A stretch of DNA of 64,000 bases from Burhinus oedicnemus (taxonomy: Eukaryota > Chordata > Aves > Charadriiformes > Burhinidae), in NCBI GenBank assembly GCA_008921705.1, contig VFFE01006054.1, forward strand, positions 9,016 to 73,015, given 5' to 3'. Made by a program: the position numbers and the translations under genes. The notes under the pieces are model-generated. The model saw nothing but the letters and a program-made list of their open reading frames with translations. It searched no databases and had not been told where the DNA came from. Positions 12,004-24,850 of this stretch are shown piece after piece; positions within the stretch are counted from its first letter, which is position 1, and each line of letters starts with the position of its first letter.

Positions 12004-15000
12004 GAGGTTTAGCTCAGGAGATACCTCTTTTTAACCCACAGGTGTCTGAGCCAGCCTCCGAGCTCCTCTCATAGCCAGTGGGAATATTGTCAATACAGTT
12101 TTTGGGAGCTGTTGGGGTCACCCAAAGGCAAACACCCGTGTGTGGACAGGATAAACAACTCTCTGGGCTGTGCTTACTGCACGGATGAGACCTCCACTGC
12201 CTACCATGAGGATGAAGACACCTGCTCCTTGGACACGCCTGCATACTGACACCTCAACTTAGGTGTCCTTCTCAGCGAGGTAGATCCTGAAGGAGAGGTG
12301 TGAGCTTGACCTGCCCTTGGAGAGGGGCAGGAACCAGGCTGCTTGGTACTCTGCTCCTGCAGTGGATTTGGGATGTCTCCTTAGGCTGGGACACAGGTGA
12401 GGCAGGAAGCCTGCTGCGTTGTCATACAGCAAAAAGGTACCTGGGAAACCAACCCCCCCCTCTGAAAGCCCATTTTGAATCCCATGCAGCGAATGTCTTC
12501 TGTGCGATAACAGCTACACACCTTCCGCATGATTTCTGTGGAGTTTAAGGTGAGTCTTTGACGTGATTCTGCAGATAGACGTTAATCTGGCCCTGGCAAA
12601 CAAAAGATTCTCGTTTCAATAAGGGCACAGATGGAATAAATATAGCGTACTTGAGGGGCGCACAGACACTGTCATGCCAAAAAAGATGTCTGTAAACAGT
12701 AAAATAACTGAGCTGAGACAGTTTGGTTGTCTGGGTTGTTGATTCAGATAGGAACAACTAATAAATAACACCACTCAAAATGATCCTGATGCGTAATTGA
12801 TAGGGAAGAGCATGTGATCCTTCCTTGCTGAAACGGACCGGGAGGGCTGATGTATTTGTTTTTAATTGACTTTGACTGCACAATCTTTTGGTTTTAAGCT
12901 GCAGATGGGACTGCTTGTAATAATCTCGCAAGGAGCCTGTCCCATATGAATCATAAATGTCTTGTGGCTAGAAGCTAACATCATTTCAGAACGTGTGGGA
13001 AGGGTTGATTTATTGAAGGAGTCACATGACGAGTTTTAGGTCTGCAGAAGCTTGAGGCTTTCCTTTCAATCCTTAGGCACACAGCGAGTTGGAGGGGGTG
13101 GCAGATTGGATCTGTTTCATTTTACATCTCTGCCTTTATGAGTTCAGCAGGAGAGGTAACAACACGCATCCTAGAAGATTTATGATGTTGGCAACTTTGA
13201 TAAAACATTTTTATGCAACTTTTTCTTTTTATTGCTTTGCAAGCAGCTTCGCGATACTTGTCAATGCTGACCAAAACAAAAATGCTTTGGAAGCCTGTGT
13301 ACACCAAGTGGGGGAAAAGAATGAGGATGAGCAAGTCAGCTGTTGTTAACAAGGTGAAGGTTAGCTTGGAGGACAGCACAAATGTGAAGATATATTGCTT
13401 TCTAGTCACAGATTTTTATTCGTGAACAGGTAAAACATGCAAAAGGAGTAACTCTAGTAAAATGAGAAAACAAAAATCAGCAAAGCTGAAACAAAACCTT
13501 CAAGCAACCTTATTGATTACAGCACTGGATGCTCGTGTCTTTGTCTTGTGCTACTTCTCCCAGGCAATGAACTTTGCATGCACAAGATGGAGCTCAGGAC
13601 CAGTGCAAGAACATCACCTTCCTACTCCAACCCCCTGACTGACTATTTTCCATGCAGACTCCTGTGCCTTCAGACCGTTTAGTCTTTGCAGCATGTACCG
13701 ATGGTAACAGGCCATGTACACTGTTTCTACATCCAGCCCTTGTCCTAGTCTCAAAAAGCCTTTCCTCAGATCAACCATCTCTCCCCTCCTCTGGGCAGGT
13801 TGCTCACTACATCATCTTGCCCAGTAGGTCCTTGTTGCTCCAACCTGTGAATTGACTGCTCCTTGGAAACCTCTGCACGTTCAATCATTATTTCTCTGTA
13901 TATCCCTCTCTCTGGCACTCAGCCTCTTCATAACCCTGAAGAACATCTTTCTGGCAGCATCATATCCAGTTGGGTTCATATTCCTTGCACTCCCAAAAAA
14001 ACCTCATGCCCTTGTGATGGGCACATTCTTGTGACCACCTGGAGGAATCATCTCAGAGCTGCTGTAGGCTTGGCAAAGGAAGACTTAGCTGTCTCTGTTC
14101 TGGGGCTAGGCATGTGAGAAATGAAGAGTACAATGCCATGCAAGGATCAACAAATAAGCCTAAAGTTTCTGGAAAAATAGAAATTGAGGATAAAGTGAGT
14201 GGATGTTGAATTGGCTGGAATTCAGAGGCTCCTAGTAGAACTCAAAACAGTATTATCACTGCACACGGGGGAGAAAATGCATCCAAGTTTCTCCCAAGGA
14301 CTCACCCATAACCTCAAGTGAAACTGAGGCCACAGGCAGCCACCAAAACACGTGGAAATAACTTGTAGGGTAGAGGACCGAAGTGAATTAGAGTTGTGAG
14401 GCCTGTAAGCGATGCTTTTGGAAGGAAGAGGGGTTTAGAGCAGTTCAATGGAATAGGCACCTGCTAAGTGGCCACCATCCATTTAGCCAATCCTTCCACT
14501 TTTCTGGACATTCCCTTGCGTTTGATGGTCATTTTTGCTTTCAAAGTTTCAATGAACACCAGTGCAATGTGGCTTGGAGAAGACGTGCTCTTAGCAAGCT
14601 CCTCATTTTCTGATGGGGGAAGCTACTATCAGTTCTTCAGATGACAACTGGCTGCAAAACGCAGGAGAAAATACCTTGAATGTTTTAAAGGGAAAGTGTG
14701 TTACATACCACCTGGCAGCAGAGATTTTTTTAAAGAGTTAATTCCATTTTTGTCTACAGAAATTTAGCTGACAGACAAATAAAACTTTGCTTTATTACAT
14801 GTGAAGAAGAGGGACTCATGTGCCCAAAGCTCATTTACCTTTTCCAGTGGCATGAATGGGTCTGATAACAGATACTGTCCTTAGCAGGAAGCTGTACAAG
14901 CCAGGCAAGTATCTTTATGCCAACGTGTCCAAAGCTGATGCAGATTTTGGAGCTTGAAATAAGTATTCTGTTACATGCTGGCTGGGCAAGTTGGAGGGGA

Positions 15001-18000
15001 AACATAAGAGCCATGGTCACTGAAGTGATAGATAGATGTTTGCTTCATGGTCTGCCAGTCTCGTGTAAGGAAAGCCAGCGAGAAGAGTCCTGTTGGGAAC
15101 TGGCAGTGTGTGGCAGTCAGATCGACTGGGAGGTGTGTTAAGCAGCTTTCATCTTTGATGTTTAAAGGAGAAAAGAAGAACCAGTAAGAATCTCCCATTT
15201 TTACAAGCCCGTCTTTACAAGGCGTTCATGGTAGGACTAGAGTCTGTAGACACTTGCAGAAATAATCTCAGCCTCCTCTGCTGACCCACAAATGCTGGAG
15301 AAATTGGGAAAAACAGAAGGAAGCACCAGGTAAAGAGCTACCTGCGTTTTTGACATAGAAATTATTTTTAAAAACCTTTTTTTTTAAAAGAACTTGGTCA
15401 ATTTTAAAATAAAAAAGATAATTTTTTAAAATGTGAAATGCAGTTCTTAGTCATCAGTAAAAGCATTTTGAACAACCTGTTTTCCTTCAGTCAAAATTAT
15501 TGCTTCATTTAACTCAGTTTTGCAAATAGCTTCAGTTCCTGTGAAATTCCTGTTTGGGAAAGAGACATGAATTTGCTGTCTATTGGAAATATGTCATGTT
15601 GGTCTGGTTCAGCGACCTAAACTGATTTGGTGATGGAGCTGGATATATAAATGGTACCACTTGAACATACTTACTCCTGAAAAATGGAAACACTACCTCT
15701 AAAAAATTCTGAAGAAAGGAAAAAAAAAAAGCCCACTGACCTAAATTAAATAAAGCAACTGAAAAATAACAGAGATTTTTCCTCTTTGTATTTCCATATA
15801 GAGCACCATCAAAAAAATCCAAAATGGCTTAGGAAAAAGAGCAACGCTGTTCCTCCCACTTGCTATTTTCCCAAGTTATATGATGTTGTGTTCAAAAGCT
15901 TGATCTATGTCTTCAAAGCTCTCAGTGGGTCAGATTTAAATTACTAAAACAGAAAATAAACCAATTGGTGGCTGCGATTAATTCTTCTGCATCGATGAAG
16001 CCATGGAGCTTTCTGCAATGCGTGAGGGACTCGGCACCAGTGGTTGCACTCAGCAGCTGGGAGCTGCTGGACGGCACAGCTGGTTTTGGTCACTGGGACA
16101 TAGACGTGTCCAGCCAAAGCCTGCTGAGGTCCAGGAGAGCCTTCCCATCCAGTTCAAGGGATATTTGCAGAAGATCTGTCAGACATGTTTCAAAAAAACC
16201 TGTGTACACTGAAAAACATACCAGCACCTATAGGGTATTTACAAACTCAGTTAACTCCGATACACACTCAACTCCACCAGAAATCAATGGGAATTAAGTA
16301 TTCAGCCTATATGGGACTGTCTGAAAAGCCCATTAGGTGCCTATCTGCATGCTTAGAACCCAATACACATTTGGCCAATAGCATGGAAAAATGTACCTTA
16401 TTTTTGGATGACAGCATGTTTGTTAGCCAGCCACCTCTAACAGGGTCTTGTTGTGTGTACAACATACACAACTCAGACCTCTGATGTCTGTGCTAAATCA
16501 CAGATGGACAATACTGACGCAGGATTGTACGCTAGGTTTCAGATGTGGATTGAACTGCACACCTCTCAAACTATTAAATTTTTTTGTATTTTGGTATTGC
16601 ACGTTGAAAATAGAGTCCACACTGTGTTAGGTGCTAGATGCTATATGGATGTCCACTGAGTGAAGTTTGTACCCGAAAGAGCTTCTAGTCAAAGTGCTCA
16701 AGCTAGACAAATGCAAGGAGAAACTAATACAAGCAGATGAGATAAGAAACTTCCTTGGAGTGACACCAGAAGTCTACAGGAGAGGTGGAAAGAGTACGTA
16801 GGGGTCCTAGTACTCTCTCACTTGATTTGGTTGCTGGTTGTTTCTTGGTCTGTAAGTCACTCTTTAGCCATAAGACATATTCTTAAGTAAACAGAAGGAT
16901 CAAGAAACCATGAGTGCTGCTATACATACCTGGAAACAAGTTGAAGCCTACCAAAAGCCATCACTAGATATTAAAAGTGAACGCCAAAATTCACTTCAGC
17001 ATTGTTACTGTGGCAAAACAGCATATGACGACTAGATTTGTGTTTTGGTTTTGGTTTTGTTTTTCCTCCAAAAGGTTATGCAATCCTTTTGTTAAAGAAA
17101 GGCTGCTCTAGACTTGATGACTTATCTGAAATACCTGCACACATTTACGTAATTAAGGCCAATCCCCATCTGGTTGCTGGGCAAGGAGACTTGCAGGGAC
17201 CCCTGGGAGATATAAAACCATGACAATCACCAGATCTCACAAACAAGCGGTTGGGCTGACCTTGTGGCCTCCATTACTTTGGTTGCATACTGCTCCTGAG
17301 TCAGCTTAGATGTTGCCCTCACCCTCGTACTAGGAAGAAGCAACCTCTGTTTCAGACATCGGAGGTGATCAGTTAATGTGTCAGGACCCACCGGTTGACA
17401 TGGCAGCTGATCAATTAGCCTCCGACTGAACTGCTGAGCTGTAAGTCAGCAATCAGTGAGCATCCCCAAGGTCAAAATGAGTCAACTACTAAATCACAGG
17501 AAAGCCAGCTGAAGGACATTCAGAACGTCTACTGTATAAATGTGCTTTCAGGCTGGATGTGGCTGGCCAGGATTGGGATGAGCCAGGTTAACCACTATTC
17601 CCTGATCAGCATGGATGGGGCAGCTCATTAGCCACCGAGCCAATAATCAACACGATACTGCTGGACCCTGAGGAAAGCATCCCTGCAGGGTGCCGGTGCT
17701 GTTTCTTATGACCTTGCCAGCAGCTTTATAATTTGTCATCTTTCCACCTCAGAAGACTGAATCACTCATTTGACATACGCCAATATCCAGAGTGCATTTA
17801 ATTGGTTCAGCCTTTGACACGATCCCTTGCAGCCTGAGCGCGCAGAGGAAAGATGTGTCAAAAGGGTCGGAGGGTTCATTTCACAGCCTTTGGAGACTGC
17901 TGAACACAGATACTCTTCATGGAAGCTGGCTTGCTCGTTAGCATTCTGGGAAACTCATTAAAGTTTTATGAGTTCTTTTTTAAAGCTTTGGCTTCTCGTA

Positions 18001-18807
18001 GCTTAAGGTCACCATAGCACTGCTCTATGGTAATTATACTAATCAGAAATCTTTTCTTTCTACTACACTAGTTAGCAAGTGGAGAAACTTAAGAAACCAA
18101 TGTAGAACCCTACAGGGCTATCCAGATGATGCACGCTTTTGTTTTTGATACACATTTTGCCATCAGTCCACAATTTATAGATATGCTCTTTTTTTTCGCC
18201 AGAAATTTCTTCTGAGATGCTTGTTATCTTCCAGCTCTATGGCATTAAATAAGAAAGGGAATAAAGTGAACTATTCTATGATAATTGGAAGGATTTATGT
18301 GAAACCTTCACACTCGTGAACCTACAATATCCTTTCCACATAGGGAAATACCATTTTCTGGGAGGGGAATTCAGAGGACTGTAATCCCCAAAGTGCTTTG
18401 TTTCTCTCCATGGACTAAAAGGAAAGCCTGTGGTGACTGTCTGCAGACGTAGGTATCTACCCTGCAGAGTGAGGCTGTCCAAAGACCAGGGTGGTCAGAA
18501 GCTGGCAACATCCCTGCGCAACTCGTCTCTGCCCAGCCTGCTGCTCCATGCTGTCCTAACTCAGCCCCAGCATCAAAACACATTTTCGTCCCAAGACCCA
18601 TTCACTTGCACGCAGCTTCTTCTCACGTTGCAGAGCACATTACCAATGGTCTGACACGTGGCCAAGGTCATGAGCACTGCTGGAAGTCATAGCTATGTAC
18701 TACATACCACAGGTTCAGGGCTGTGCTATTCTTGCCTTCCAGCCAGCACAGACCTCATGCAGTGCAAACTCCTCTTTCCTTCAAGGTGCCATGCACATAT
18801 CCTTTTT
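12004..18807. other. Non-coding region, no gene recognised
   Basis: Apart from an old repeat at 16.6 kb I see no interspersed element I can name. The longest frames (15965-16297 plus, 110 codons; 16185-16484 plus, 99 codons) lack domains and exon-like borders. T- and A-rich stretches occur near 15370-15430. A weak divergent direct similarity joins about 17390-17450 and 17600-17670 (GCAGCTGATCAATTAGCC against GCAGCTCATTAGCCACCG). Confidence 0.55.
16605..16800 (+). repeat. Ancient amniote interspersed repeat, copy a
   Basis: CACTGTGTTAGGTGCTAGATG, then CCCGAAAGAGCTTCTAGTC, then GACAAATGCAAGGAGAAAC. This follows the order of a very common old amniote repeat as I remember it (a 'tgtgctaggtgctgtacaaac' block, then an 'aaagagctt' block). 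It is strongly diverged. Related sequence occurs at 24.8 kb and 45.4 kb. Confidence 0.5.
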
Positions 18808-19345
18808 TCATAGAATCATAGAATCATTTAGGTTGGAAAAGACCTTTAAGATCATCTAGTCCAACCATTGACCCTACTCTACCAGCTCTGCCACTAAACC
18901 ATGTCTCTAAGCACCACATCTACACCACTTTTAAACACATCCAGGGATGGTGACTCCACCACCTCCCTGGGCAGCCTCTTCCAATGTTTCATAACTCTTC
19001 CAGTGAAAAATTTTTTCCTAATGTCCAGCCTAAACCTCCCCTGGCGCAACTTGAACCCGTTTCCTCTTGTCCTATCGCTAGTTACTTGGGAGAAGAGACC
19101 AGCTCCCATCTCACTACAACCTCCTCTCAGGTAGTTGTAGAGAGCAATAAGGTCTCCCCTCAACCTTCTCTTCTCCAGACTAAACAATCCTAATTCCCTC
19201 AGCCGTTTCTCATAAGACATGTTCTCCAGACCCCTCACCAGCTTTGTTGCCCTTCTCTGGACACATCCCAGCACCTCAATGTCCCTCTTATACTGTTGTG
19301 CACACTGCAGCCAAATGCTCAGTGCTGGGGTCAGCAAAGCTGTCT
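18808..19345 (-). mobile_element. CR1 LINE, 5'-truncated, with ORF2 C-terminus
   Basis: The minus strand carries the C-terminal part of CR1 ORF2 as an open frame of 147 codons (18894-19337). It shows [49 protein letters not shown] and [15 protein letters not shown], all typical of the region after the reverse transcriptase domain. The 3' end (TAGAATCATAGAATCATTTA on the plus strand) is intact. Reverse transcriptase and endonuclease are missing, so it cannot move on its own. The open frame suggests a fairly young copy, not a host gene. Confidence 0.95.
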
Positions 19346-21164
19346 AAGGAAAGTCTTCTGCAAGTCCAGGGGCAGCCAGGAGAACAGCACCATTTGTCTC
19401 AGCCCAAATCAACTGCTGATCTGTCCCCAAAACATCCTGCTGCAAGACTTATCTATTAAATGGGTGACGCTTGGAAAATCTTCCAAGGCATCTCCCTGTT
19501 AGTCAGTGATAAGATGTTCATAGTGGAAAAGAGGTTAAGAGGGACTTGCTTCCAGCGCCTCCAGGCCTGGCAGGAATGCAGAAGATCTTCTGGAGAGATG
19601 TGTGACCTTCAGTGAGTTGAGTTCCTGTTCAGGTATGAGGCTTTAAAAGGATGTCCAAAATCTTCTTTCTCATACTTGCTCATCTCAGGATGCTGCATTG
19701 AAGAGACTTAGCAAGAAGTGACCTCACTCTAAGGAGAAGCTTTGGCATAGCCTCTCCTTGGAGCCCCTTGAGCTTTTCCCCACACTGGGAAGAGTTCTCT
19801 AGTGGACACTGCCTATTTGCTGTATTCATCCTTGTGACCCTCACCTGAAACTGGACCTACATTTGACCAGGGAGTCAGGTTCCTTTTTTCTCCCTCTGGT
19901 CCTTGAGCCATACTGACCTCTATGCCCTGGAGGCACAACCTTCTTTCTTGCAGAATACGGGTGCTCTAGGTCTTGTGTCTTGCTCTGTTCCTCATCCTCC
20001 AACAGACCGTTGCCAGGTTTGCCAGGTGACTGTTAAGGGTGGCAAATCTTCATCGTGTTCTTTCCTTGTGCCATTTTAGCCTTGGAAACCGTGCTGCTGT
20101 GGTCTGGTGGCCACAGCCACCAGGATGTTGATACTGATACTTAATGTGTCAGATGCGGGGGATTTTTACTGGTATCTCCTGGGAGCTGGACCTCTGCTTG
20201 TAAGCAAAAGATGACAGAGGAGGCTGCAAAATGATGCATTTAAAACGGACTTTGCGATCTGATACAAGTCTCCATAGTGATTCCTCAGTATCAAACCCAA
20301 TCCCTAAGCTGATATTCCTACATCCAAGGAGCTGCAGTGCAGCATCACTGACTCCCACAGGGAACAGTCGGGATGAGGCAATGCGTTGTCTTCACTGCAA
20401 GCTGGGACTGGGGATTTATTGCAGAGGAGGAGGGTGGAAAGATTTAAATAGTGACAGAAGGAAGCAATTAGTCCAGATCCAAAGTAAGCTCAGACTTACT
20501 CTCCCATGCCAGTTGGCACAAGCATTATCTGCAACACTCAGCACTGCAAACATTTTCCTGGAAGAGCTCTTATGGTTCCGTTTCAAGTACCTAAGTGTTC
20601 ATGGATGTTCATTTCCACAATGATTCACTGAAAGCAAGAAGCCTTGTTTTCTTCATACATAATATGCTAAAAATCAAAAGTAACTTGACCAGTTTTCTTC
20701 ACACACACAGACACGCACTCACACATACACACTTGCAATCGGACACATATGTACATGTGCATACACTGGTACAGAAACACACACACACACACACACAGAG
20801 GTTGTCAGTCCATCCTATCCACAGCCATTTTCTTGGCATAGCTGAGACCTTTTCGGCCGATCCAAAAATCTATGCCTGAATCATCCCAGATCTCTGCTGC
20901 GCGTGATTATTTTGTTGAAAGGAACGTAGGGCTTTGAAAGGCATCACAATGTAAAGGAGATAGTTTTCCCTAAAGACATGTGACTTTATTCATCTTTGCA
21001 CCCCTGCCAGGAGAAAGCAAAGGAAGACACTTCTTTTGAAGACAGGGGGCATGAGCGTATTTCCAAGACCCCCGAGGTGTACCTGAAAAAAATACAACAG
21101 CCAAAACTTGCTCATGTTCATTCTTTCCTAGTGTTAGTGGAATGACTGACAATATTATTACTAG
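19346..21164. other. Non-coding region with a CA microsatellite
   Basis: No recognised gene or interspersed repeat other than the CA tract. The frame at 20231-20623 (130 codons, plus) has no recognisable features. Confidence 0.55.
20700..20798 (+). repeat. (CA)n microsatellite, interrupted
   Basis: An imperfect ACAC tract with interruptions is followed by a pure CA run at about 20776-20796. The His/Thr-rich frame over it is an artefact. It is likely to vary in length between individuals. Confidence 0.92.
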
Positions 21165-21840
21165 CGTGATAGGCTAATTCAGGTTGTAAGGGACCTCAGG
21201 AGGTCTCTGGTTCAAACCTCCTACTCACAGCAGGCTCAGCTATGATCGCAGAGCAGGTTGCTCAGGGCTTTATCCAGCTGGGTATTGAAAAACCTCTGGA
21301 GATGGAGATTGTACATCTTGACTGGGCAACCTGTCCCACTGCTTGACTGTCCTCCTGAGGAAAAACTTTCTCCTTATTTCTGATCTGGCCCTTTCTTGTT
21401 TCAGCTTATGTCTGTTGTCTGCCACGCACTATTGGGAAAGGTCTGGGTCTGTCATCTCAGTAACCTCCTTGTAGGTACTGGCAGGCTGTTACTAGGTCCA
21501 CCTAAAGTCTCCTCTTCCCCACACTAAACCAGCTCTTCTAGCCTATCTGCACATGGCAAGCACTCCAGACCTGAGCTTTTTGGTGGCCTGCAGCTGACCT
21601 TGCTCTAGTTTATCAACATCTTCTTGTACTAGGGGGTCCCAAACTGAGCACAGCATCTAGATGTGGTCTAATGAGTGCAGAGGGGAATAATCACTTCCTT
21701 CAAAACAGTGCAGACTGCTGTCAGCCACCTTTGCTGCCAGGCCACACGGCTGGCTTGGATTCATTTCAGCATCCACCAAGGTCCCTGGGTGCTTTTCCAC
21801 AGGGTTGCTCCTCAACCGGTTAGTCTCACCTTCCTGAGAG
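21165..21840 (-). mobile_element. Old CR1 LINE fragment, antisense
   Basis: On the plus strand GGTTGTAAGGGACCTCAGGA, then CAGGTTGCTCAGGGCTTTAT, GGGCAACCTGTCCCACTGCT and CCCAAACTGAGCACAGCATC follow the order of a CR1 3' region read backwards. It is much more diverged than the copies at 10.9 and 18.8 kb and has lost the 3' octamer repeats. The last 150 bases (CATCCACCAAGGTCCCTGGG) resemble the matching upstream part of CR1 but are less certain. Confidence 0.85.
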
Positions 21841-23069
21841 GCCACATGCGGCCAAAGGACTCCCCTTTACAGCAAAGGGGGCATCAGTAGATCATCTCAG
21901 TAGCTCTGCTTATGGGTTTCCTGAATAATCATCAAATCATTAAGTCTCTATTAAAAGATAACATGAAAATCACGCACAGCCCCCATGGACCTTGGAAATG
22001 GACAGTGCCATTGAAGGCCAAACACCACTGGGGAACATGGCTGGTGTGGAAGGCAGGGAAGAGACAACTCTCCCAGAGACATGACTCCAGTCTGTGAAGG
22101 TGTAGCAGAAAAAGAGGTAACAAGACTGGTTTGACTGGCAAATTTGTCATCAGAGATGAGAGCTCCTCCCTGCAGAAGCCCAGGAACCGTGGCCCAGAAG
22201 TGCACCTAGGCCAGTGCTTGCCATACGCTCCTGTTCCTGCCTTCTTGTCCTACCAGAGGTTTGGTCTCTGAGCTGAGATGGTCCCTGCAGGGTGCCTTAG
22301 GTGCCCAGGCAGCCATAGGCTTACTTGCATGTGCCAGTGCAAGTTTGGAAATGCTTGTCTTCTTGAGATGAAGGTCAACTCACCTCCAGCTCAGCCAGCA
22401 TTTTTATCAAAGGCTACCCAGGGAAGATGGAAGCTTGCTTATCTGTTTTGCTCCAAGGTATTTTTCTCCTAGGATGATTTCCAAAGAGTTTAATTCAAAT
22501 GAATTCAGTTCTGAGCAGCCCCATGACTTGATCCCATGACATGCCTTGGGACGACATCAGCAGCTACCTTGGCAGGTGTTTTGAGGAACAGGGAGCATTT
22601 TGTCATCCCAGCTTGGGTGTGCCAAGTGTTGTTGATGACAGAAATCAGCTCTCCAGCACTGGGACCATACAGTACAGCAGAGACAAGAGCTATCAGTCAA
22701 GTGAACTGGGAACTTCTTCCAAACTCCTCTGGGTGAGAACTTGCAGAGTCAAAAAGGTTATTTTTATCTTCTTCAAACTGTTAACACTAATAAAATAAAG
22801 AGTATCATATTTTTACCTTTGAACCATGACTAACAGCAGAGAAAGCAGAGACCTCCTCGTAGCCTCATTTCTTTAGCCAGTGCAAATCTTACTGGCTCCA
22901 GTGCACTCTGCATCAAACTCATTGCTGGAAGAAAAAACCATCCCTCCTAGCTTCCTTGGCTAACTAGGTCGCCCAACACTCTGCCTGCAGCTAATAGAGG
23001 CTTATTTGCAGGATCCTGGATTAGCTAACTTGACCCTGTCCAATTCGATTTCTCTCTAGGGGAAGACCA

Positions 23070-23270
23070 GAGAAGCAGTTGAGTAAGTGCACAGGCGTAC
23101 AAGACATTCATAAGTGTCTATTTCCACCTGAAAGAGCTTAGAGGAGGTGGGACATCTGCACAGGCCATACAGCTGCTTTTCTGGACTGACAACTAGAAGG
23201 CAGCTGGGATTCCTGAGGCATCTGAAATGATACTAGAAGCCTACATTTAGGCAACTGAATCAAGCCCTCA
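23070..23270. repeat. Foldback element, copy 3
   Basis: The right arm is well preserved: GGCATCTGAAATGATACTAG, then CATTTAGGCAACTGAATCAA. The left arm (AGCAGTTGAGTAAGTGCAC, then AGGCGTAC) is a diverged reverse complement. Just beyond the right arm lies TCCTCCTGAAGCAGATGTC, a motif seen near other copies. Confidence 0.55.
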
Positions 23271-24764
23271 GCAAGGCCAAGAGTTCCTCCTGAAGCAGAT
23301 GTCTCTTGAAGGCCAGCTAAAAATCTCTGCAGACTTCACTGCACAATTTGCTTAGGTATGCACCAAGTATAATGGGAGATCAGACACCTGACTTATTGAT
23401 ACAAAATTTAGATGTCTTCAACTATTTATTGATCTTAAATGTTTAGTGAATATTGTGAGTGAAAACAGGGCATCCCAGAAATAGCCCTGAAAGCACTGGT
23501 ACAAGGTCGGTGCCCTGGCATTGATACATTCCAGTGGTTTACTGTGAGGTCAATGACTCTAAGCTCCAAAGGACATTGTGAAAGCACACCCTGCGGTTGA
23601 GTGTCTATTGCTAGAGACATTAGTTCACTTCTTCAGCTGCCAAATTTCTTTTCTGCTCCGACCTGCCATACATCTGCATTTGGTCTGAACGATATAGATT
23701 TGAGGTCAGTTATATGGATTAAACCACAGTCCTTCAAATTTTGGTTGTCCAGTTCACAGGGTTCAGATAAGACTAACTTCTTTCTGTAGCCACCATGGGA
23801 CTAGAAAGATGTATGGCTAACAGCATCTAGATCAGGGCTGGACAGATCTGGCAATTCTTCAATTCCAGTTCTGGCACCTGGACTCCTTAGTTCTTATGAA
23901 GAACACGCAAAGGACTTTCTACCACCCCCTTATTGCTTACTAACTACAGTATCCCAGTCCATGTCACTGGTGTGGGATGCAGGCTACCAAATTTTGCACT
24001 GTGTCTATCTCTACATAAGCCAGTAACTCAGGTGGCCTTTACGGTCAAGGGACAAAAATAGGTATTGGGTGCAATTCCCCTGCCCTATCGTAGACATCTA
24101 CTTTAGGATCAGGAGATTCCTATCTTGGACACTACTGACTGTACTGAGCAGTTCTCCAATGATCACAGAAGGAACTAGCTGCAGATGAGACTTGTGAAGA
24201 GCTACATAAAGTCAAGTGAGTCCCACTAGAATGGTCTTTGGAAGAATAGCATCCTGTGCCTAGATCGTACTTTTGCTCCATTTACAAGACAAGTCCCCCC
24301 TTCCACTGACAGTCACCCTGGTTATTTATACTGCCATGACTCCAGTTGTGGCTGAGAACTATATGGTGCCAGGGGTCATGGAGGCACACATGACTGAGAT
24401 GATACCTTCCCAACAGTACTAGCGAAGCCTCGTCTGACAAAGGGTGAGCTTCACAGCACAAAGATAATAGTGAGTCACTCTGGCTAAGTGCTCCAAGGGC
24501 AGATGCAGCTGTGCCCACAAAGTTGCGTTTTGCATCTATTAAGAAAAAGAAAATACCCCACCATAGGGGAAAGAAAATAGTCCAGTGAAAGTGTTGCTGT
24601 GTTGCTGCATTGCGCTTGTACTTGAGAGCTGGGTGCATGTCCACAGCAGTGAGGAAAACTCAGAATGAATCCTAGCTCTTCGAGCCTAAAATGTGAAGGG
24701 CAGGTTGGTTTCACAGCTAACATGGGCTACACTGATAGCTATGGTATTGAGTAGGATCTCACTG

Positions 24765-24850
24765 CACTTAATAAAACCAACCAAAGGATACAGGCAGACA
24801 GGTCAACTTAAGGAAGCAATAAGATGATATTGATCAGTTGACAGATCAGG
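24765..24850 (+). repeat. Ancient amniote interspersed repeat, copy b
   Basis: GGATACAGGCAGACAGGTCA, then GGAAGCAATAAGATGATATT, then GATCAG: matches the distal part of the same old repeat family seen at 45.5 kb (ACAGGCAGGTAGGCAGGCAG, then GGGGAGCACAAAGACATTG). Short and diverged. Confidence 0.4.

Noticed and set aside
18894..19337. 147-codon open frame (minus)
   Set aside because: It is the C-terminal part of CR1 ORF2 in a truncated LINE, not a host gene.
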